A DNA stretch of 64,000 nt from Pollutimonas subterranea (GCF_002849655.1 NZ_PDNW01000001.1:248001-312000); one strand, 5' to 3'; counted from the first letter of the stretch, positions 48,205-59,117 are shown. The notes: generated by a model not told the origin, from the letters alone. Made by a program: numbers and translations.

Positions 48205-50505
48205 ATGCCCTCAAACGCTACACCGGTTTACGACTCCACACCGTTCAACGACGAATGGTTTGCCCACGCCAGCAAGGGCCTGGACGATTCAGGCAACAAG
48301 CTGCTGGCGCAAGCCGTTCAGTGGGTCAAAGAGCCGTTGACGGATGTGCTCGCCCAGACAGGCGAACCTTTGGCCCTGCATAGTGCCGGAGTCGTGCGAA
48401 TACTGGCCGACCTGGGCACCGATGCTGCCACGCGGGCCAGTGCGCTGATCACCGTTTTGCCCGCTGATGCCGGCGTTTCCGACGCAGCAAAAAACCCGGA
48501 CGCCATGCGCAAGTGTTTCGGTGCCGAAGTGGTAAGCCTTGTCCAGGGCACGCGGGCGCTCTTGCGGCTCGGTAACCTAACGGGACAAGCCAACGATAGC
48601 GCTGCGCCGGGTAGCGACCAGAAAGAGATGCAGCGCAAGATGCTGCTGGCGATGGCGGCCGACCTGCGCATCGTGCTGTTGCGCCTGGCGTCGCGCTTGC
48701 AATCATTGCGCTGGCACGCCGTCGCCAAAATTCCCTACCCTCAGTCGCTTGCTCGCGAGACCATGGAGCTCTACACGCCCTTGGCTAATCGATTGGGCAT
48801 TTGGCAATTGAAATGGGAAATGGAAGATCTCGCTTTCCGGTTCCAGGATCCCGAGACGTATAAAACCATAGCCCGCCAGCTCGAGGAGAAACGGGTCGAA
48901 CGCGAAGCATTTATCGTCGAGGCGGTGAGTGCCATGCAAGACGCCTTGGCCGAGGCGCATATTCGCGCCGAGGTTAGCGGGCGGCCCAAGCATATCTACA
49001 GCATCTGGAACAAGATGCGCATGAAGAATCTGGAATTCCATCAGCTTTTCGATTTGCGGGCGCTACGGGTGATCGTAGAGGACGAGCGTGCATGCTACGC
49101 CGTGCTGGCGTTGGCGCACTCCCTGTGGACCCCTGTGTCCAATGAGTTCGACGACTATATTTCCCGCCCCAAGCCCAATGGCTATCGGTCCTTGCATACC
49201 GTGGTGATGGACGGCGAGGGCCGCACTTTCGAAATACAGATCCGCACTGATGACATGCACCGGTTTGCCGAGTACGGCATGGCCGCCCATTGGCTATATA
49301 AAGAGGCGGGCCCCAGGGGTGGCAAGGTCGCTACCGCCAGCGGATATGACCAGAAGCTTGCCTGGATGCGTCAATTGCTGGCCTGGGATAAAGGCAGCGG
49401 ACAGGCGGACGCTAACGATACAAGTCCGGGTGAGCATGGCAAGCGGCATGATGTGCCGGCATCGGATTCGCCGCGGGCAGAGACCGCCGCTGCCGACGAG
49501 CATATCTATGTCCTCACTCCGCAAGCGCGTGTCATCGAGCTGCCGGTGGGGGCGACGCCCGTCGATTTCGCCTATTACCTGCATACGGACTTGGGACATC
49601 GTTGCCGCGGTGCGCGTGTGGACGGTCAGATGGTTCCACTATTGACGCGGCTGGCAACCGGCCAGACCGTGGAGATCATTACGGCAAAGTCGGGAGGGCC
49701 GTCGCGCGACTGGCTCAACCCGCAGCTGGGCTTTCTGGCCAGTCCGCGCTCCCGCGCCAAAGTGCGTGCCTGGTTCAATGCCATCGAATTGCAGCAGCGC
49801 ATTTCCCAAGGCCAGGCAATGGTAGAGAAAGAACTGCAGCGTCTGGGCAAGACGGCGGTCAATTTGGAACAGCTTGCGCAACAGCTCGAGTTCGCGCGCG
49901 CCGACGATCTGTACATAGCCGTAGCCAAGGAAGAATTCAGTCTGCGCCAAATCGATTATCTGCTGAGTCCGCAGAAGGCGCGGTCGGCTGCTGACTCGAC
50001 AGCGCCGGGCGCCACGGCCGAGGCCAGGGTATACCAAAGCGGTGTGGCAAATGTCGCCAAGACGGGCAAGAGCGGGGTGCTGGTGGTCGGGGTGGATTCC
50101 CTCATGACCCAGCTCGCCCGCTGCTGCCGGCCTGCACCGCCCGACCTGATTGCGGGGTTCGTCACACGCGGACGCGGGGTGTCGATACATCGCCACGACT
50201 GTGCGTCGTATGCGGCCTTGGCCGAACGCCAGCCGGAGCGCGTGATCGACGTTGACTGGGGCGATACCGGCGACGCACTGTACCCGGTCGACATAAGCAT
50301 CCATGCGCCTGAACGAAGCGACTTGCTGCGGGATGTCTCCGAGGTCTTTGCCAAACTGCGGCTTAACGTCGTCAGTGTCAATACCCATAGCCGTCGATCA
50401 CTGGCACACATGGTGTTTACCATCGAGGTCAAGAACGGCGAGCAGATCAGCCGGGTGCTGGGCGCGCTTAACGAGCTTTCGGGCGTGTCGGCAGGCCGCC
50501 ACTGA
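48205..50505 (+). CDS. relA: (p)ppGpp synthetase RelA
   Basis: Ribosome-associated stringent response synthetase, 766 residues. The N-terminal HD region has lost the HD dyad (ALITVLPADAG where ALLHDVVED-like is expected), so hydrolysis is unlikely. The synthetase domain has SGRPKHIYSIWNKM and the EFDDY motif (NEFDDYISRPKPNGYRSLHTVV); the acidic ExDD form marks RelA rather than SpoT. C-terminal TGS (VIELPVGATPVDFAYYLHTDLG), a conserved-cysteine region (RCCRPAPPDLIAGFVTRGRGVSIHR) and ACT (VDISIHAPERSDLLRDVSEVF) follow. A bifunctional SpoT is presumably elsewhere. Confidence 0.95.
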   Translation: MPSNATPVYDSTPFNDEWFAHASKGLDDSGNKLLAQAVQWVKEPLTDVLAQTGEPLALHSAGVVRILADLGTDAATRASALITVLPADAGVSDAAKNPDAMRKCFGAEVVSLVQGTRALLRLGNLTGQANDSAAPGSDQKEMQRKMLLAMAADLRIVLLRLASRLQSLRWHAVAKIPYPQSLARETMELYTPLANRLGIWQLKWEMEDLAFRFQDPETYKTIARQLEEKRVEREAFIVEAVSAMQDALAEAHIRAEVSGRPKHIYSIWNKMRMKNLEFHQLFDLRALRVIVEDERACYAVLALAHSLWTPVSNEFDDYISRPKPNGYRSLHTVVMDGEGRTFEIQIRTDDMHRFAEYGMAAHWLYKEAGPRGGKVATASGYDQKLAWMRQLLAWDKGSGQADANDTSPGEHGKRHDVPASDSPRAETAAADEHIYVLTPQARVIELPVGATPVDFAYYLHTDLGHRCRGARVDGQMVPLLTRLATGQTVEIITAKSGGPSRDWLNPQLGFLASPRSRAKVRAWFNAIELQQRISQGQAMVEKELQRLGKTAVNLEQLAQQLEFARADDLYIAVAKEEFSLRQIDYLLSPQKARSAADSTAPGATAEARVYQSGVANVAKTGKSGVLVVGVDSLMTQLARCCRPAPPDLIAGFVTRGRGVSIHRHDCASYAALAERQPERVIDVDWGDTGDALYPVDISIHAPERSDLLRDVSEVFAKLRLNVVSVNTHSRRSLAHMVFTIEVKNGEQISRVLGALNELSGVSAGRH

Positions 50506-50612
50506 GCCCGGCAGGTGTTTGCCTGTGCCAGACTGCTAAAATGGTGGCCTTGCCAGTCAATCGGTCCGCGGCGGATCGATGCAACGATGTTGCGTAACCA
50601 GAGAGTGATAAT

Positions 50613-51812
50613 TTGAAATCCTACACATTGCCCGACCCACAAGGGCATTTTGGTCAGTATGGTGGTTCGTTTGTTGCCGAAACCCTGGTGCATGCGCTCG
50701 ATGAGCTGCGCGCGGCTTACGAAAAATATCAGACCGATCCCGACTTCCTGCGTGAATTTCACTACGAACTGAAGCACTTTGTCGGCCGCCCCAGCCCTGT
50801 GTACCATGCCAAGCGCTGGTCGGAAAAACTGGGCGGCGCCCAGATCTGGTTCAAGCGCGAAGACCTGAACCATACCGGCGCGCACAAGATCAATAACTGC
50901 ATAGGCCAGATCCTCCTCGCGCGCCGTATGGGTAAACCCCGGATCATCGCTGAAACGGGGGCGGGCCAACATGGCGTTGCGACGGCGACCGTCGCGGCGC
51001 GCTATGGCCTGGAATGCGTGGTCTATATGGGCAGCGAAGACGTTCGTCGCCAGGCGTCCAATGTTTACCGCATGAAATTGCTGGGCGCCACCGTGGTGCC
51101 TGTGGATTCTGGCTCGCGTACGCTCAAGGATGCATTGAACGAAGCGATGCGCGATTGGGTGACCAACGTCGAGAACACGTTCTATATCATCGGTACCGTT
51201 GCGGGTCCGCACCCGTATCCCATGATGGTCCGTGACTTCCAGTCGATCATCGGTACTGAGTGCATCGAACAAATGCCTGTGGATGCCGGCCGCCAGCCTG
51301 ACTACGTCGTGGCGTCCGTCGGAGGCGGCTCGAACGCCATGGGTATTTTCCATCCGTATATAGATTATTCCGATGTACAGTTGATCGGCGTTGAAGCCGC
51401 CGGCGAGGGCCTTGAAACCGGCCGCCACGCCGCCTCGCTGAATGCGGGCGCGGTCGGCGTCCTGCACGGCAACCGTACGTATGTCATGCAGGACGAAGAC
51501 GGCCAGGTACAGGAGACGCACTCGATCTCCGCAGGACTGGATTATCCAGGGGTGGGCCCCGAACATGCATGGTTGAAGGATTGCGGTCGTGCCCAGTACG
51601 TCTGTGTCGATGACCAGGAAGCGCTGGCGGCTTTTCACGATTGCTGCCGGACGGAAGGCATTATGCCTGCCCTGGAATCGTCACATGCCATTGCGCATGC
51701 GCTACGGCTGGCACCCACTTTGCCCAAAGACAAGATCATCCTGGTGAACTTATCGGGCCGTGGTGACAAAGATATGCATACTGTGGCTGATTTCAGCGGC
51801 ATCAGTCTATAA
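50613..51812 (+). CDS. trpB: Tryptophan synthase beta chain
   Basis: PLP enzyme joining indole and serine. The protein has 399 residues. PLP lysine K92 in HTGAHKINN; glycine-rich phosphate loop [19 protein letters not shown] start of the active site; E in GAEAAG-like [13 protein letters not shown]. The frame starts at TTG (50613), giving [18 protein letters not shown] as in homologues; no in-frame ATG upstream fits. Followed by trpA after 20 bases. Confidence 0.96.
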   Translation: MKSYTLPDPQGHFGQYGGSFVAETLVHALDELRAAYEKYQTDPDFLREFHYELKHFVGRPSPVYHAKRWSEKLGGAQIWFKREDLNHTGAHKINNCIGQILLARRMGKPRIIAETGAGQHGVATATVAARYGLECVVYMGSEDVRRQASNVYRMKLLGATVVPVDSGSRTLKDALNEAMRDWVTNVENTFYIIGTVAGPHPYPMMVRDFQSIIGTECIEQMPVDAGRQPDYVVASVGGGSNAMGIFHPYIDYSDVQLIGVEAAGEGLETGRHAASLNAGAVGVLHGNRTYVMQDEDGQVQETHSISAGLDYPGVGPEHAWLKDCGRAQYVCVDDQEALAAFHDCCRTEGIMPALESSHAIAHALRLAPTLPKDKIILVNLSGRGDKDMHTVADFSGISL

Positions 51813-51832
51813 GAATAAGGGTAAAGCTCACA

Positions 51833-52675
51833 ATGAATTCCTCCAACCCAAGAATCAAGGCCGCGTTTGCCAAGACGGCAGGTCGCACGGCTTTGATTCC
51901 TTATGTCACCGCGGGCGATCCTTCCGTAGCGGCCACGCCCTTGCTGATGCACCAGTTGGTCAAGGCCGGCGCCGACGTCCTGGAGCTTGGCATACCATTT
52001 TCGGATCCCATGGCCGATGGCCCGGTTATCCAGCGCGCCGCCGAGCGCGCCATCAAGCGTGGCGTAGGCTTGCGCAAAGTGCTGGAAATGGTGGCGCAAT
52101 TCCGCCGGGATGATACGACCACCCCGGTAGTGCTCATGGGCTACGCCAATCCTATCGAACGCATGGGCCAGGACGTGTTTGTCCATGAGGCGTCCAAGGC
52201 GGGCGTCGATGGGGTGCTGGTCGTCGACTACCCGCCCGAAGAAATCGTTGATTTCGCGGCGCAGCTGGGCAGTGCGCAGATCGATCCTATTTTCCTGCTG
52301 GCTCCGACTTCCACCGATGCCCGCATCCAGCAGGTCGCAAAGGTTGCGCGGGGTTATGTTTACTACGTGTCGCTCAAAGGCGTCACGGGCGCCGGAAACA
52401 TCGATACCGTCGATGTGGCTCAACGCCTGGCAGAGATCCGCAAGCACGTGACGATTCCCGTCGGGGTCGGCTTTGGCATCCGCGATGCCGACAGTGCGAA
52501 GCGGCTGGGCGCACATGCGGACGCGGTGGTCATAGGCAGCAAGCTCATAGAAACCATGGAACAGTCCGTGGCACGCTCCGAACAGTCAGGCCTGGCTTCT
52601 GCCGACGCCGATGCGGCGGCCATCAAGGCGGCGGCCGAGTGGCTGGAAAGCATCCATCAGGCATTGCGGAAGTAA
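51833..52675 (+). CDS. trpA: Tryptophan synthase alpha chain
   Basis: Cleaves indole-3-glycerol phosphate and passes indole to TrpB. The protein has 280 residues. The TIM-barrel motifs [31 protein letters not shown] (with the catalytic glutamate and aspartate) and [20 protein letters not shown] are all present. AAGGG lies ahead of the ATG. Part of the trpB-trpA-accD cluster. Confidence 0.97.
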   Translation: MNSSNPRIKAAFAKTAGRTALIPYVTAGDPSVAATPLLMHQLVKAGADVLELGIPFSDPMADGPVIQRAAERAIKRGVGLRKVLEMVAQFRRDDTTTPVVLMGYANPIERMGQDVFVHEASKAGVDGVLVVDYPPEEIVDFAAQLGSAQIDPIFLLAPTSTDARIQQVAKVARGYVYYVSLKGVTGAGNIDTVDVAQRLAEIRKHVTIPVGVGFGIRDADSAKRLGAHADAVVIGSKLIETMEQSVARSEQSGLASADADAAAIKAAAEWLESIHQALRK

Positions 52676-52781
52676 GCGGGGAACACGCTACTCCATCAAG
52701 GCGGGGCCGTGTCAGAAGGCGGCCCGGCGCAGAAGAACAATAGGCTCGATCCGGAATCGGGCCTTTATCGGGAAAAAAATC

Positions 52782-53660
52782 ATGAGCTGGATCGAAAAAA
52801 TTCTGCCACCACGCATCAATCGCAACAATGATGCGGCGTCCCGCCGCGTTCCGGAGGGTATCTGGGTAAAGTGCCCGTCCTGCGAGACTGTGCTTTATAA
52901 AGAAGACCTCAGGGCAACGCTTAATGTGTGCCCCAAGTGCAGCCACCATATGCGTATCGGGGCACGGGCACGTATCGACGCGTTGCTCGATGCCGATAAC
53001 CGTGTCGAGATCGGGCAGCACACCCGTCCGATGGATCCGCTCAAGTTCAAGGACAGCCGCAAGTATACCGAGCGTGTAACCGAGGCGGTCAAGCAAACGG
53101 GCGAAAGCGAGGCCATGGTAGTCATGAGCGGCGCGATCTTGTCGGTACCCGTGGTATTGGCCTGCTTTGAGTTTGAGTTCATGGGCGGGTCCATGGGGTC
53201 CGTGGTGGGTGAACGCTTCGCCCGAGGTGCACGCGAAGCGCTCACAAATCGCACGCCATTCATTTGTGTGGCGGCGTCGGGTGGTGCCCGCATGCAGGAG
53301 AGCCTTTTCTCACTGATGCAAATGGCCAAGACGAACGCGATGTTGACCCGGCTGTCGGCTGAAGGCCTGCCCTTTATCAGCATCCTGACTGATCCAACCA
53401 TGGGTGGCGTGTCGGCCAGCTTTGCATTCATGGGCGATGTGGTCATTGCAGAGCCCAAGGCGCTTATCGGCTTTGCTGGACCGCGCGTCATCGAGCAGAC
53501 GGTTCGCGAAAAATTGCCCGAAGGCTTTCAGCGCTCGGAGTTCCTGCTCGAGAAGGGCGCCATCGACATGGTGGTGGATCGCCGCCAGATGCGCGTTGAA
53601 TTGGCCCACCTGCTTGCCTTGTTGATGCGCCAGCCGGCAGACGTGGTGGCAAAGGCCTGA
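52782..53660 (+). CDS. accD: Acetyl-CoA carboxylase carboxyltransferase subunit beta
   Basis: Forms malonyl-CoA together with AccA; first committed step of fatty acid synthesis. The protein has 292 residues. The N-terminal zinc ribbon C-x2-C...C-x2-C spans [20 protein letters not shown] plus PKC; the crotonase-like core has [18 protein letters not shown] and [10 protein letters not shown]. The start at 52782 ([10 protein letters not shown]) is set by the conserved N-terminus; an open frame upstream overlaps trpA and is rejected. Ends at a bidirectional terminator. Confidence 0.97.
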   Translation: MSWIEKILPPRINRNNDAASRRVPEGIWVKCPSCETVLYKEDLRATLNVCPKCSHHMRIGARARIDALLDADNRVEIGQHTRPMDPLKFKDSRKYTERVTEAVKQTGESEAMVVMSGAILSVPVVLACFEFEFMGGSMGSVVGERFARGAREALTNRTPFICVAASGGARMQESLFSLMQMAKTNAMLTRLSAEGLPFISILTDPTMGGVSASFAFMGDVVIAEPKALIGFAGPRVIEQTVREKLPEGFQRSEFLLEKGAIDMVVDRRQMRVELAHLLALLMRQPADVVAKA

Positions 53661-53714
53661 TCGGCGACTTGGCATAAGGCATGGCCGTGCAGCACGGCCA
53701 ACAGTTGGACAAAG

Positions 53715-53750
53715 AAAAACACCATTCAGAAAACTGAATGGTGTTTTTTT
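53715..53750. terminator. Bidirectional intrinsic terminator between accD and rne
   Basis: Bases 53715-53729 and 53734-53748 form a perfect 15-bp stem (core caccattcag / ctgaatggtg) with an AAAA loop. The arms end in A5/T7, so a U-run is produced on both strands. It lies between the converging accD and rne genes and should end both. Confidence 0.92.
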
Positions 53751-53768
53751 ACTTCTGAAGCGCAAGGA

Positions 53769-56700
53769 CTATTGCGTTTCGACCTGCTTCAATGGGTCAT
53801 TGGCGACTTTGACCGCAGGTTTGCGGGCCCGGCCAAGGCGCACGGGCCCCTCAGTGACGTCCACAGGTGCGGATTTGGTCTCCACGAGTTCCATCCCGGC
53901 AGCCACAAGGCTTTCTTCCAGAGCTTTTCCTATCACCTTGGCGGCTTCGGAATTGGCAGCAAGTTCCGGCTCCGTTGGGTGGGCAGCTTCCGGCTGTGGC
54001 TTCGCGAGCAGATCGGGTTGCGTTGGAGCCGGCTCAGCGGGTGCAACGGGCAGGGCCGCATCGGCGGCAACAGCCTGGTCAGCGGGAGCTTTGACTGGCG
54101 CGGGTTCGATCGCCACAGTTTGGACTGCAGCCGTAGCGATTGGCGCAGCCTGCACGGGTGGTTCCTCGGCCGGCTCTGACTGAACGACAGCTGGCTCGAC
54201 CAGGACGGGCTGGACAGCAACGGGCTCTGTCGCAACGGGCATGGCGGTATCCCGGGGGGCTGGCGTTGATACGGCTGGTGCCGCTTCAACGGGCGTCGCC
54301 GGCGGCAAATCGGCAGGGGCGATTGCTTCAGGAACCGGTGTCGCGTTGACCTGTGCGGGTTCGGCCGGAGCAGCTTCGACGGCTACCGCGGCGGCAGGTG
54401 CCGCAACGGTGTCGTCAGGGGCTGCGGCAAGGCTTCCTTGCGCAGTGGCGATAGCGGGCAGGACCTGGGGATTGAAAGCAGGTGTCTCGTGTCGCACGAA
54501 CGCTTGATCATCGGCTGCATCGGCATTGCCGGCATCGCTGGCAAGCGTCGTTTCGGTATCAGCGTCGGGGCTGCGGCGACCGCGACGGCTGCGACGACGA
54601 CGGCGTTTGCGTTCTGGATCAAGCTGATCGTTATCCGATGCCTGGTCAGTACTGCCCTCGACATCGCTTGCAACCTTTTGTTGATCGTCGGTCGTGTCCG
54701 CCTGGGCGCCGGTGGAAGAGGTTTCCGCGGCGGCCGTCAAGGGCAGATCGTCGTTGTCGACCTGGTCGGCGGTTTCGTTCTGGCTTTCGTCACGGCGATT
54801 GCGTCCACGGCCACGGCGGCTGCGTCCGCGTCCTCCGGTGTTCGCTTCACTGCCTTCGGTAGATGCTAAAGCAGCGGGTGACACGATGACCTCGGACACG
54901 CGTTGTTCACTGGCGGCCGTACCGGATTCCTGTGCGGGCGAATGGCGACGCGATCGTTGGGCGGGCGCCTGGGCCTCGTCGGACTTGCCTTCAATGCCGT
55001 CGGGGCGGCGTTCGCCACGGCGATGGCGGTTGCGGTCGCCTTGGCCGCGTTCCCGCCGTTCGCTGGATCGGCCGTTCTTGTTGCGGGAGCCGCTTGTCTT
55101 GGGGGCTTCAATAACGGGTTCGGGCGTCGCAACGGTGGCAGTGCCGGTGAGCCAGTTGATCAGGCGTTTGATGAGGCTGGTGCCCGCAGCGGCCGGCGCC
55201 GTGGCGCTTGGGCGTACGGCCGGGGCAGTCGGGAGAGGTGCGGGTTGTGAGCGCGGCAGGCTTTTCACCAGCGCTTCAGGGCGTGTCTGGGTTTCCAGTG
55301 CCTTGTTCGGTGCCCAGGTAAGCTGCTCTTCCGGTTGCGTGACCAGATCGAAACTGGTCTTGATTTCTTCGATGCGCGGGTCGTCGTGGCGCAAGCGCTC
55401 GATATGGTGATGCGGCGTTTCCAGGTTCTTGTTGGGGATCAGGACCAGGTTTACCTTGAGGCGCGATTCGATCTTGGTGATATCGCCGCGTTTTTCGTTA
55501 AGCAGGAAAGTGGCGACATCGACCGGCACTTGCGCATGCAGGGCTGCGGTGCCTTCCTTCATGGCTTCTTCCTGCAGCAGGCGCAGGACATGCAGCGCAC
55601 TGGATTCGGCATCGCGCACCACGCCGGTGCCGTTGCAGCGCGGGCAGGTAATGTGCGAACCTTCATTCAGGGCGGGACGCAGTCGCTGGCGCGACAGTTC
55701 CATCAGGCCGAAACGGGAGATCTTGCCCATTTGTACGCGGGCACGATCAAAATGCAAGGCATCGCGCAGGCGCTGTTCGACGGCACGCTGGTTCTTGCTT
55801 TCTTCCATGTCGATGAAATCGATGACGATCAGGCCGCCAAGGTCGCGCAGGCGCAATTGGCGCGCGACTTCCTCAGCCGCTTCCAGATTCGTGCGCATGG
55901 CGGTTTCTTCGATGTCGGCACCGCGTGTGGAGCGGGCAGAGTTGACGTCGACGGCGACCAATGCTTCGGTGTGATCAATGACTACCGATCCGCCGGAGGG
56001 TAGCTGTACCGTGCGTGAATAGGCGGTTTCAATCTGGTGTTCGATCTGAAAACGTGAAAACAGCGGGACATCGTCGCGATACATTTTGACGCGCTGCACG
56101 TTGTCGGGCATGACCACGCTCATGAAGGCGGTGGCCTGCTCGTAGATGTCGTCGGTGTCGATCAGGATCTCGCCGATTTCGGGCGAGTAGTAGTCGCGGA
56201 TGGCGCGGATGACAAGGCTGGATTCCAGGTAGATGAGGATCGGGGCCTTGTTGTCGCGGGCTGCGGCATCAATGGCATTCCAGAGCTGCATCAGGTAGGA
56301 GAGATCCCATTGCAACTCTTCGACGTTGCGTCCTATGCCGGCGGTGCGGGCGATTATGCTCATGCCTGCTGGAATATCCAGCTGGTCCATGGTTTCACGC
56401 AGCTCCTGGCGGTCTTCACCTTCTACACGACGCGAAACGCCGCCCCCGCGGGGATTGTTGGGCATCAGGACCAGATAGCGGCCGGCCAGCGAAACGAAGG
56501 TGGTGAGGGCTGCACCTTTGTTGCCGCGCTCTTCCTTTTCGACCTGGATGATCAGTTCCTGGCCTTCGGCCAAGGCGTCCTGGATACGCGCAGTGCGTAC
56601 ATCGACGCCTTCTTTGAAGTACGAACGGGCGACTTCCTTGAATGGCAGGAAGCCGTGGCGGTCTTCACCGTAACTGACGAAGCAGGCTTCCAGGCCGGGT

Positions 56701-56849
56701 TCGATGCGGGTAATGACGCCCTTGTAGATATTGCCCTTGCGCTGTTCGCGGCCGGCTGTCTCGATATCGAGGTCGATGAGTTTCTGGCCATCGACAATCG
56801 CAACACGTAGTTCTTCTTGATGCGTTGCATTGAACAACATTCGTTTCAT
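53769..56849 (-). CDS. rne: Ribonuclease E
   Basis: Main endoribonuclease for mRNA decay and rRNA/tRNA processing, 1026 residues. The catalytic half (1 to about 510) has the S1 domain ([22 protein letters not shown]), 5'-sensor, and DNase I-like site with metal ligands D301 ([10 protein letters not shown]) and about D344 (VIDFIDM), plus the Zn-link CPRCNGTG. The C-terminal half is low-complexity: arginine-rich tracts ([34 protein letters not shown]) and a long Ala/Pro/Glu/Val tail. It likely binds RNA and degradosome partners. GGAGAA precedes the ATG. The 486-base leader region would allow autoregulation as known for E. coli rne. Confidence 0.96.
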   Translation of the reverse strand: MKRMLFNATHQEELRVAIVDGQKLIDLDIETAGREQRKGNIYKGVITRIEPGLEACFVSYGEDRHGFLPFKEVARSYFKEGVDVRTARIQDALAEGQELIIQVEKEERGNKGAALTTFVSLAGRYLVLMPNNPRGGGVSRRVEGEDRQELRETMDQLDIPAGMSIIARTAGIGRNVEELQWDLSYLMQLWNAIDAAARDNKAPILIYLESSLVIRAIRDYYSPEIGEILIDTDDIYEQATAFMSVVMPDNVQRVKMYRDDVPLFSRFQIEHQIETAYSRTVQLPSGGSVVIDHTEALVAVDVNSARSTRGADIEETAMRTNLEAAEEVARQLRLRDLGGLIVIDFIDMEESKNQRAVEQRLRDALHFDRARVQMGKISRFGLMELSRQRLRPALNEGSHITCPRCNGTGVVRDAESSALHVLRLLQEEAMKEGTAALHAQVPVDVATFLLNEKRGDITKIESRLKVNLVLIPNKNLETPHHHIERLRHDDPRIEEIKTSFDLVTQPEEQLTWAPNKALETQTRPEALVKSLPRSQPAPLPTAPAVRPSATAPAAAGTSLIKRLINWLTGTATVATPEPVIEAPKTSGSRNKNGRSSERRERGQGDRNRHRRGERRPDGIEGKSDEAQAPAQRSRRHSPAQESGTAASEQRVSEVIVSPAALASTEGSEANTGGRGRSRRGRGRNRRDESQNETADQVDNDDLPLTAAAETSSTGAQADTTDDQQKVASDVEGSTDQASDNDQLDPERKRRRRRSRRGRRSPDADTETTLASDAGNADAADDQAFVRHETPAFNPQVLPAIATAQGSLAAAPDDTVAAPAAAVAVEAAPAEPAQVNATPVPEAIAPADLPPATPVEAAPAVSTPAPRDTAMPVATEPVAVQPVLVEPAVVQSEPAEEPPVQAAPIATAAVQTVAIEPAPVKAPADQAVAADAALPVAPAEPAPTQPDLLAKPQPEAAHPTEPELAANSEAAKVIGKALEESLVAAGMELVETKSAPVDVTEGPVRLGRARKPAVKVANDPLKQVETQ

Positions 56850-57260
56850 GAGTGTATTTCTCCGTAGTCATGGCGCGCCGTTAATCGGCGCACGACCGCG
56901 GGCCACTCGGTGTGAGGCGCTAAATCTGCAGTGGGGGCTTTGCTGACTGCGTCGGCAATGCCCACCTTATGTCAGGAAGGCACAGCGGACCTGTAGGTGC
57001 GCAGTTCAGTCAGCAGGGAGGTCAGGTTCACTATAGTGGTTGACAAAAAATTGCTGGGAACGGCAGACGCGTGTGTGAATTCGCGGCTGGTGCATTTAAA
57101 CGTTGACAAACTTCGCAAAGATTCAGAGCCGCACGCGGTTGGCAGTAGATCCGGGCAAACAGCGGGCACTATGCCACACCACTATTTTTGGGATCGGGCT
57201 TGCCCCGGCGACCAAATGACCCAGAAGCTGAAAGGCAGGCAGTACAATATGGCCCTTGTT
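56850..57260. other. Long non-coding region between divergent rne and rluC
   Basis: Over 400 bases without a supportable gene. It must hold the rne promoter and 5' UTR (minus strand). Two TTGACA boxes on the plus strand (57040-57045 and 57103-57108) have no good -10 at 16-18 bases. A TACAAT is at 57243-57248. Short frames across the region look random. See the terminator at 57261-57309. Confidence 0.5.
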
Positions 57261-57309
57261 CGCCGGACGGAGACGCACCCTTGCATCTCTACGTTTGGCG
57301 GTTTTTTTT
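57249..57309 (+). ncRNA. Candidate short RNA or rluC leader ending in an intrinsic terminator
   Basis: Bases 57261-57269 (cgccggacg) pair with 57292-57300 (cgtttggcg), allowing two G-U pairs, and 57270-57276 (gagacgc) pair with 57283-57289 (gcatctc) with one mismatch; the loop is accctt and the hairpin is followed by eight T (57302-57309). This is a strong intrinsic terminator on the plus strand, 26 bases before the rluC ATG, yet no plus-strand gene precedes it. A TACAAT box (57243-57248) just upstream could start a short RNA; its -35 region is weak. A longer RNA from within the rne-rluC gap is equally possible. Confidence 0.4.
57261..57309 (+). terminator. Intrinsic terminator upstream of rluC
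   Basis: About 15-16 paired bases in two stacked helices (57261-57276 with 57283-57300), a 6-base loop and a T8 run at 57302-57309. Plus-strand orientation. It would end a transcript before rluC unless read-through or antitermination occurs. Confidence 0.75.
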
Positions 57310-57335
57310 CAGCTTCTATAGGCTGACGCGATTAT

Positions 57336-58304
57336 ATGCCGCTTTTCCCTATGCGCAAAACTGTTATTACCGAAACCAACGCCCCTAGCGTCCGTTTTAT
57401 TGAAATCGGTGCCGAACAGGCCGGGCAGCGCGTCGATAATTTCCTGATACGCCTGTGCAAGGGGGTTCCCAAGAGCCATGTGTACAAGGCTATACGCGGC
57501 GGGGAAGTGCGGATCAATAAAGGGCGTATTACCGCTGACTATCGCCTTAACGAGGGTGATACCTTGCGGGTTCCCCCCATGCGGCTGCCCGCGCCGGACC
57601 AGGCCAGGGTCGTGCCTCCGGCCGTGTTTCCCGTCGTTTTTGAAGACGATGCGCTGCTGGTCATCGACAAGCCCGCCGGCGTGGCGGTGCACGGCGGCAG
57701 CGGGGTGTCGTTCGGTGTCATTGAGCAGTTGCGCGCCGCCCGCCCTGATGCCGTCTTCCTCGAACTGGCGCATCGGCTGGATCGCGAAACTTCCGGCCTG
57801 TTACTGATTGCAAAACGACGCAAGGCTTTGCTGGCGCTGCACGATATGATGCGCGAGGGCGCAGGTCGCAAGCATTACCAGGCGCTCGTCGTGGGCGATT
57901 GGGTGAATGACAAGCAGCATTTGCGCCAGCCGCTGCTAAAGTGGTTGACCGCCAGCGGCGAGCGCCGGGTCAAGGTGGACGCCCTGGGTAAGGTCGCGCA
58001 TACCATCATCACCTTGAAACATCGCTACGGCGCCTATAGTTTGTTGGGCGCGGAACTGCGTACCGGCCGCACACATCAGATCCGGGTGCATCTTGCCTCT
58101 AGCGGGTATCCTATCGTCGGCGATGACAAATATGGATCCGACGAAGTGCGCGCCAAGTTCGCGCGGCTCGGGTTCGGTCGCATGTTCCTGCATGCCTGTC
58201 GCCTGGAAATACCGCATCCGTTAACGGGCGAGCCCATGATATTCGAAGCCGGGCTGCCGCCCGCCTGTACGCAAATTCTTCAACATCTGGAGCGCAATTC
58301 GTGA
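57336..58304 (+). CDS. rluC: 23S rRNA pseudouridine synthase RluC
   Basis: Makes pseudouridine at 23S rRNA positions 955, 2504 and 2580 in E. coli. The protein has 322 residues. N-terminal S4 RNA-binding domain (QRVDNFLIRLCKGVPKSHVYKAIR), catalytic motif HRLDRETSG with D149, and RTGRTHQIRVH near the C-terminus. Start 57336 or the ATG at 57351 (MRKTVITET). Divergent from rne, the same arrangement as in enterobacteria. Its stop overlaps the next GTG start (58301-58304). Confidence 0.95.
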   Translation: MPLFPMRKTVITETNAPSVRFIEIGAEQAGQRVDNFLIRLCKGVPKSHVYKAIRGGEVRINKGRITADYRLNEGDTLRVPPMRLPAPDQARVVPPAVFPVVFEDDALLVIDKPAGVAVHGGSGVSFGVIEQLRAARPDAVFLELAHRLDRETSGLLLIAKRRKALLALHDMMREGAGRKHYQALVVGDWVNDKQHLRQPLLKWLTASGERRVKVDALGKVAHTIITLKHRYGAYSLLGAELRTGRTHQIRVHLASSGYPIVGDDKYGSDEVRAKFARLGFGRMFLHACRLEIPHPLTGEPMIFEAGLPPACTQILQHLERNS

Positions 58305-58981
58305 AACGCTATGAAGCCGTGGTTTTCGATTGGGATGGGACCGTCATGGATTCCACCCATTCCATTGTGTCGGCCATTCAATGCGCATGTGCCGATATCG
58401 AGTTGCCCGTGCCGAGCGCCAGCGAAGCAAGCTGGGTGATCGGCCTCTCTCTGGAAAGCGCCCTATATCGTTGCGTGCCTACCCTCACCGCCGACAAACT
58501 CCCTCTATTCCTTGATCGCTATCGTTTTCATTTCCTGCGGCGCGATCCTGAGATCAAGCTGTTCGATGGCATTCTGGATCTATTTGAGCTGTTGGCCAGC
58601 CGGCAAGTCCTGTTGGGGGTCGCTACCGGCAAAAGCCGCGTCGGTCTGGACAGGGTGCTTGGCAACATGCAGTTGCAAAGTCGTTTCCACGCTACCCGTT
58701 GCGCTGATGAATCCTTCGGTAAGCCGAATCCGGCCATGCTGCTGGAAATAATGAGCGAACTGGACCTGCGCCCCGAGCAAATCCTTATGGTGGGGGATAC
58801 GTCACACGACGTCCTGATGGCGTCGAATGCAGGCGTCGATAGTATGGCCGTCACTTATGGCGCGCATGACCGGCAGACGCTGATCGATGCGAAGCCAACG
58901 ACAATGGTGTCCAGTGTGAGCGAAATGCAGTCGTGGCTGCTTGATCGGGTGGGTCCCTTGGCGACCACCGCCGTTCGGTAA
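58301..58981 (+). CDS. HAD-superfamily hydrolase, phosphoglycolate phosphatase-like
   Basis: Predicted phosphatase of 226 residues. Motif I DWDGTVMDST (DxD), motif II VATGKSR, motif III GKPNPAML and motif IV VGDTSHDVLMA are all intact, with a helical cap between motifs I and II as in Gph-like enzymes. Substrate not known. It begins with GTG in a GTGA overlap with rluC, so translation is coupled to it. Confidence 0.93.
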   Translation: MKRYEAVVFDWDGTVMDSTHSIVSAIQCACADIELPVPSASEASWVIGLSLESALYRCVPTLTADKLPLFLDRYRFHFLRRDPEIKLFDGILDLFELLASRQVLLGVATGKSRVGLDRVLGNMQLQSRFHATRCADESFGKPNPAMLLEIMSELDLRPEQILMVGDTSHDVLMASNAGVDSMAVTYGAHDRQTLIDAKPTTMVSSVSEMQSWLLDRVGPLATTAVR

Positions 58982-59117
58982 CACCGCGGGGACGGCCGGC
59001 GGGCCACGGCTTCCGGGGAACTTCCCGGGGTGGGAGCCCGTCTTATGTTCAGGGTAGTTAACAAGGCGGCCCCATCCGGAGCAGCTTTTATCGCACAACT
59101 CCAGCCAAAGGGCGGCC

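Noticed and set aside
49956-51638. 560-codon open frame on the minus strand across relA and trpB
   Set aside because: Antisense to two clearly recognised enzymes; its product is basic and low-complexity, as expected for a shadow frame in high-GC DNA.
57040-57108. Two TTGACA boxes on the plus strand between rne and rluC as promoters
   Set aside because: No acceptable -10 box lies 16-18 bases downstream of either; kept only as an observation.
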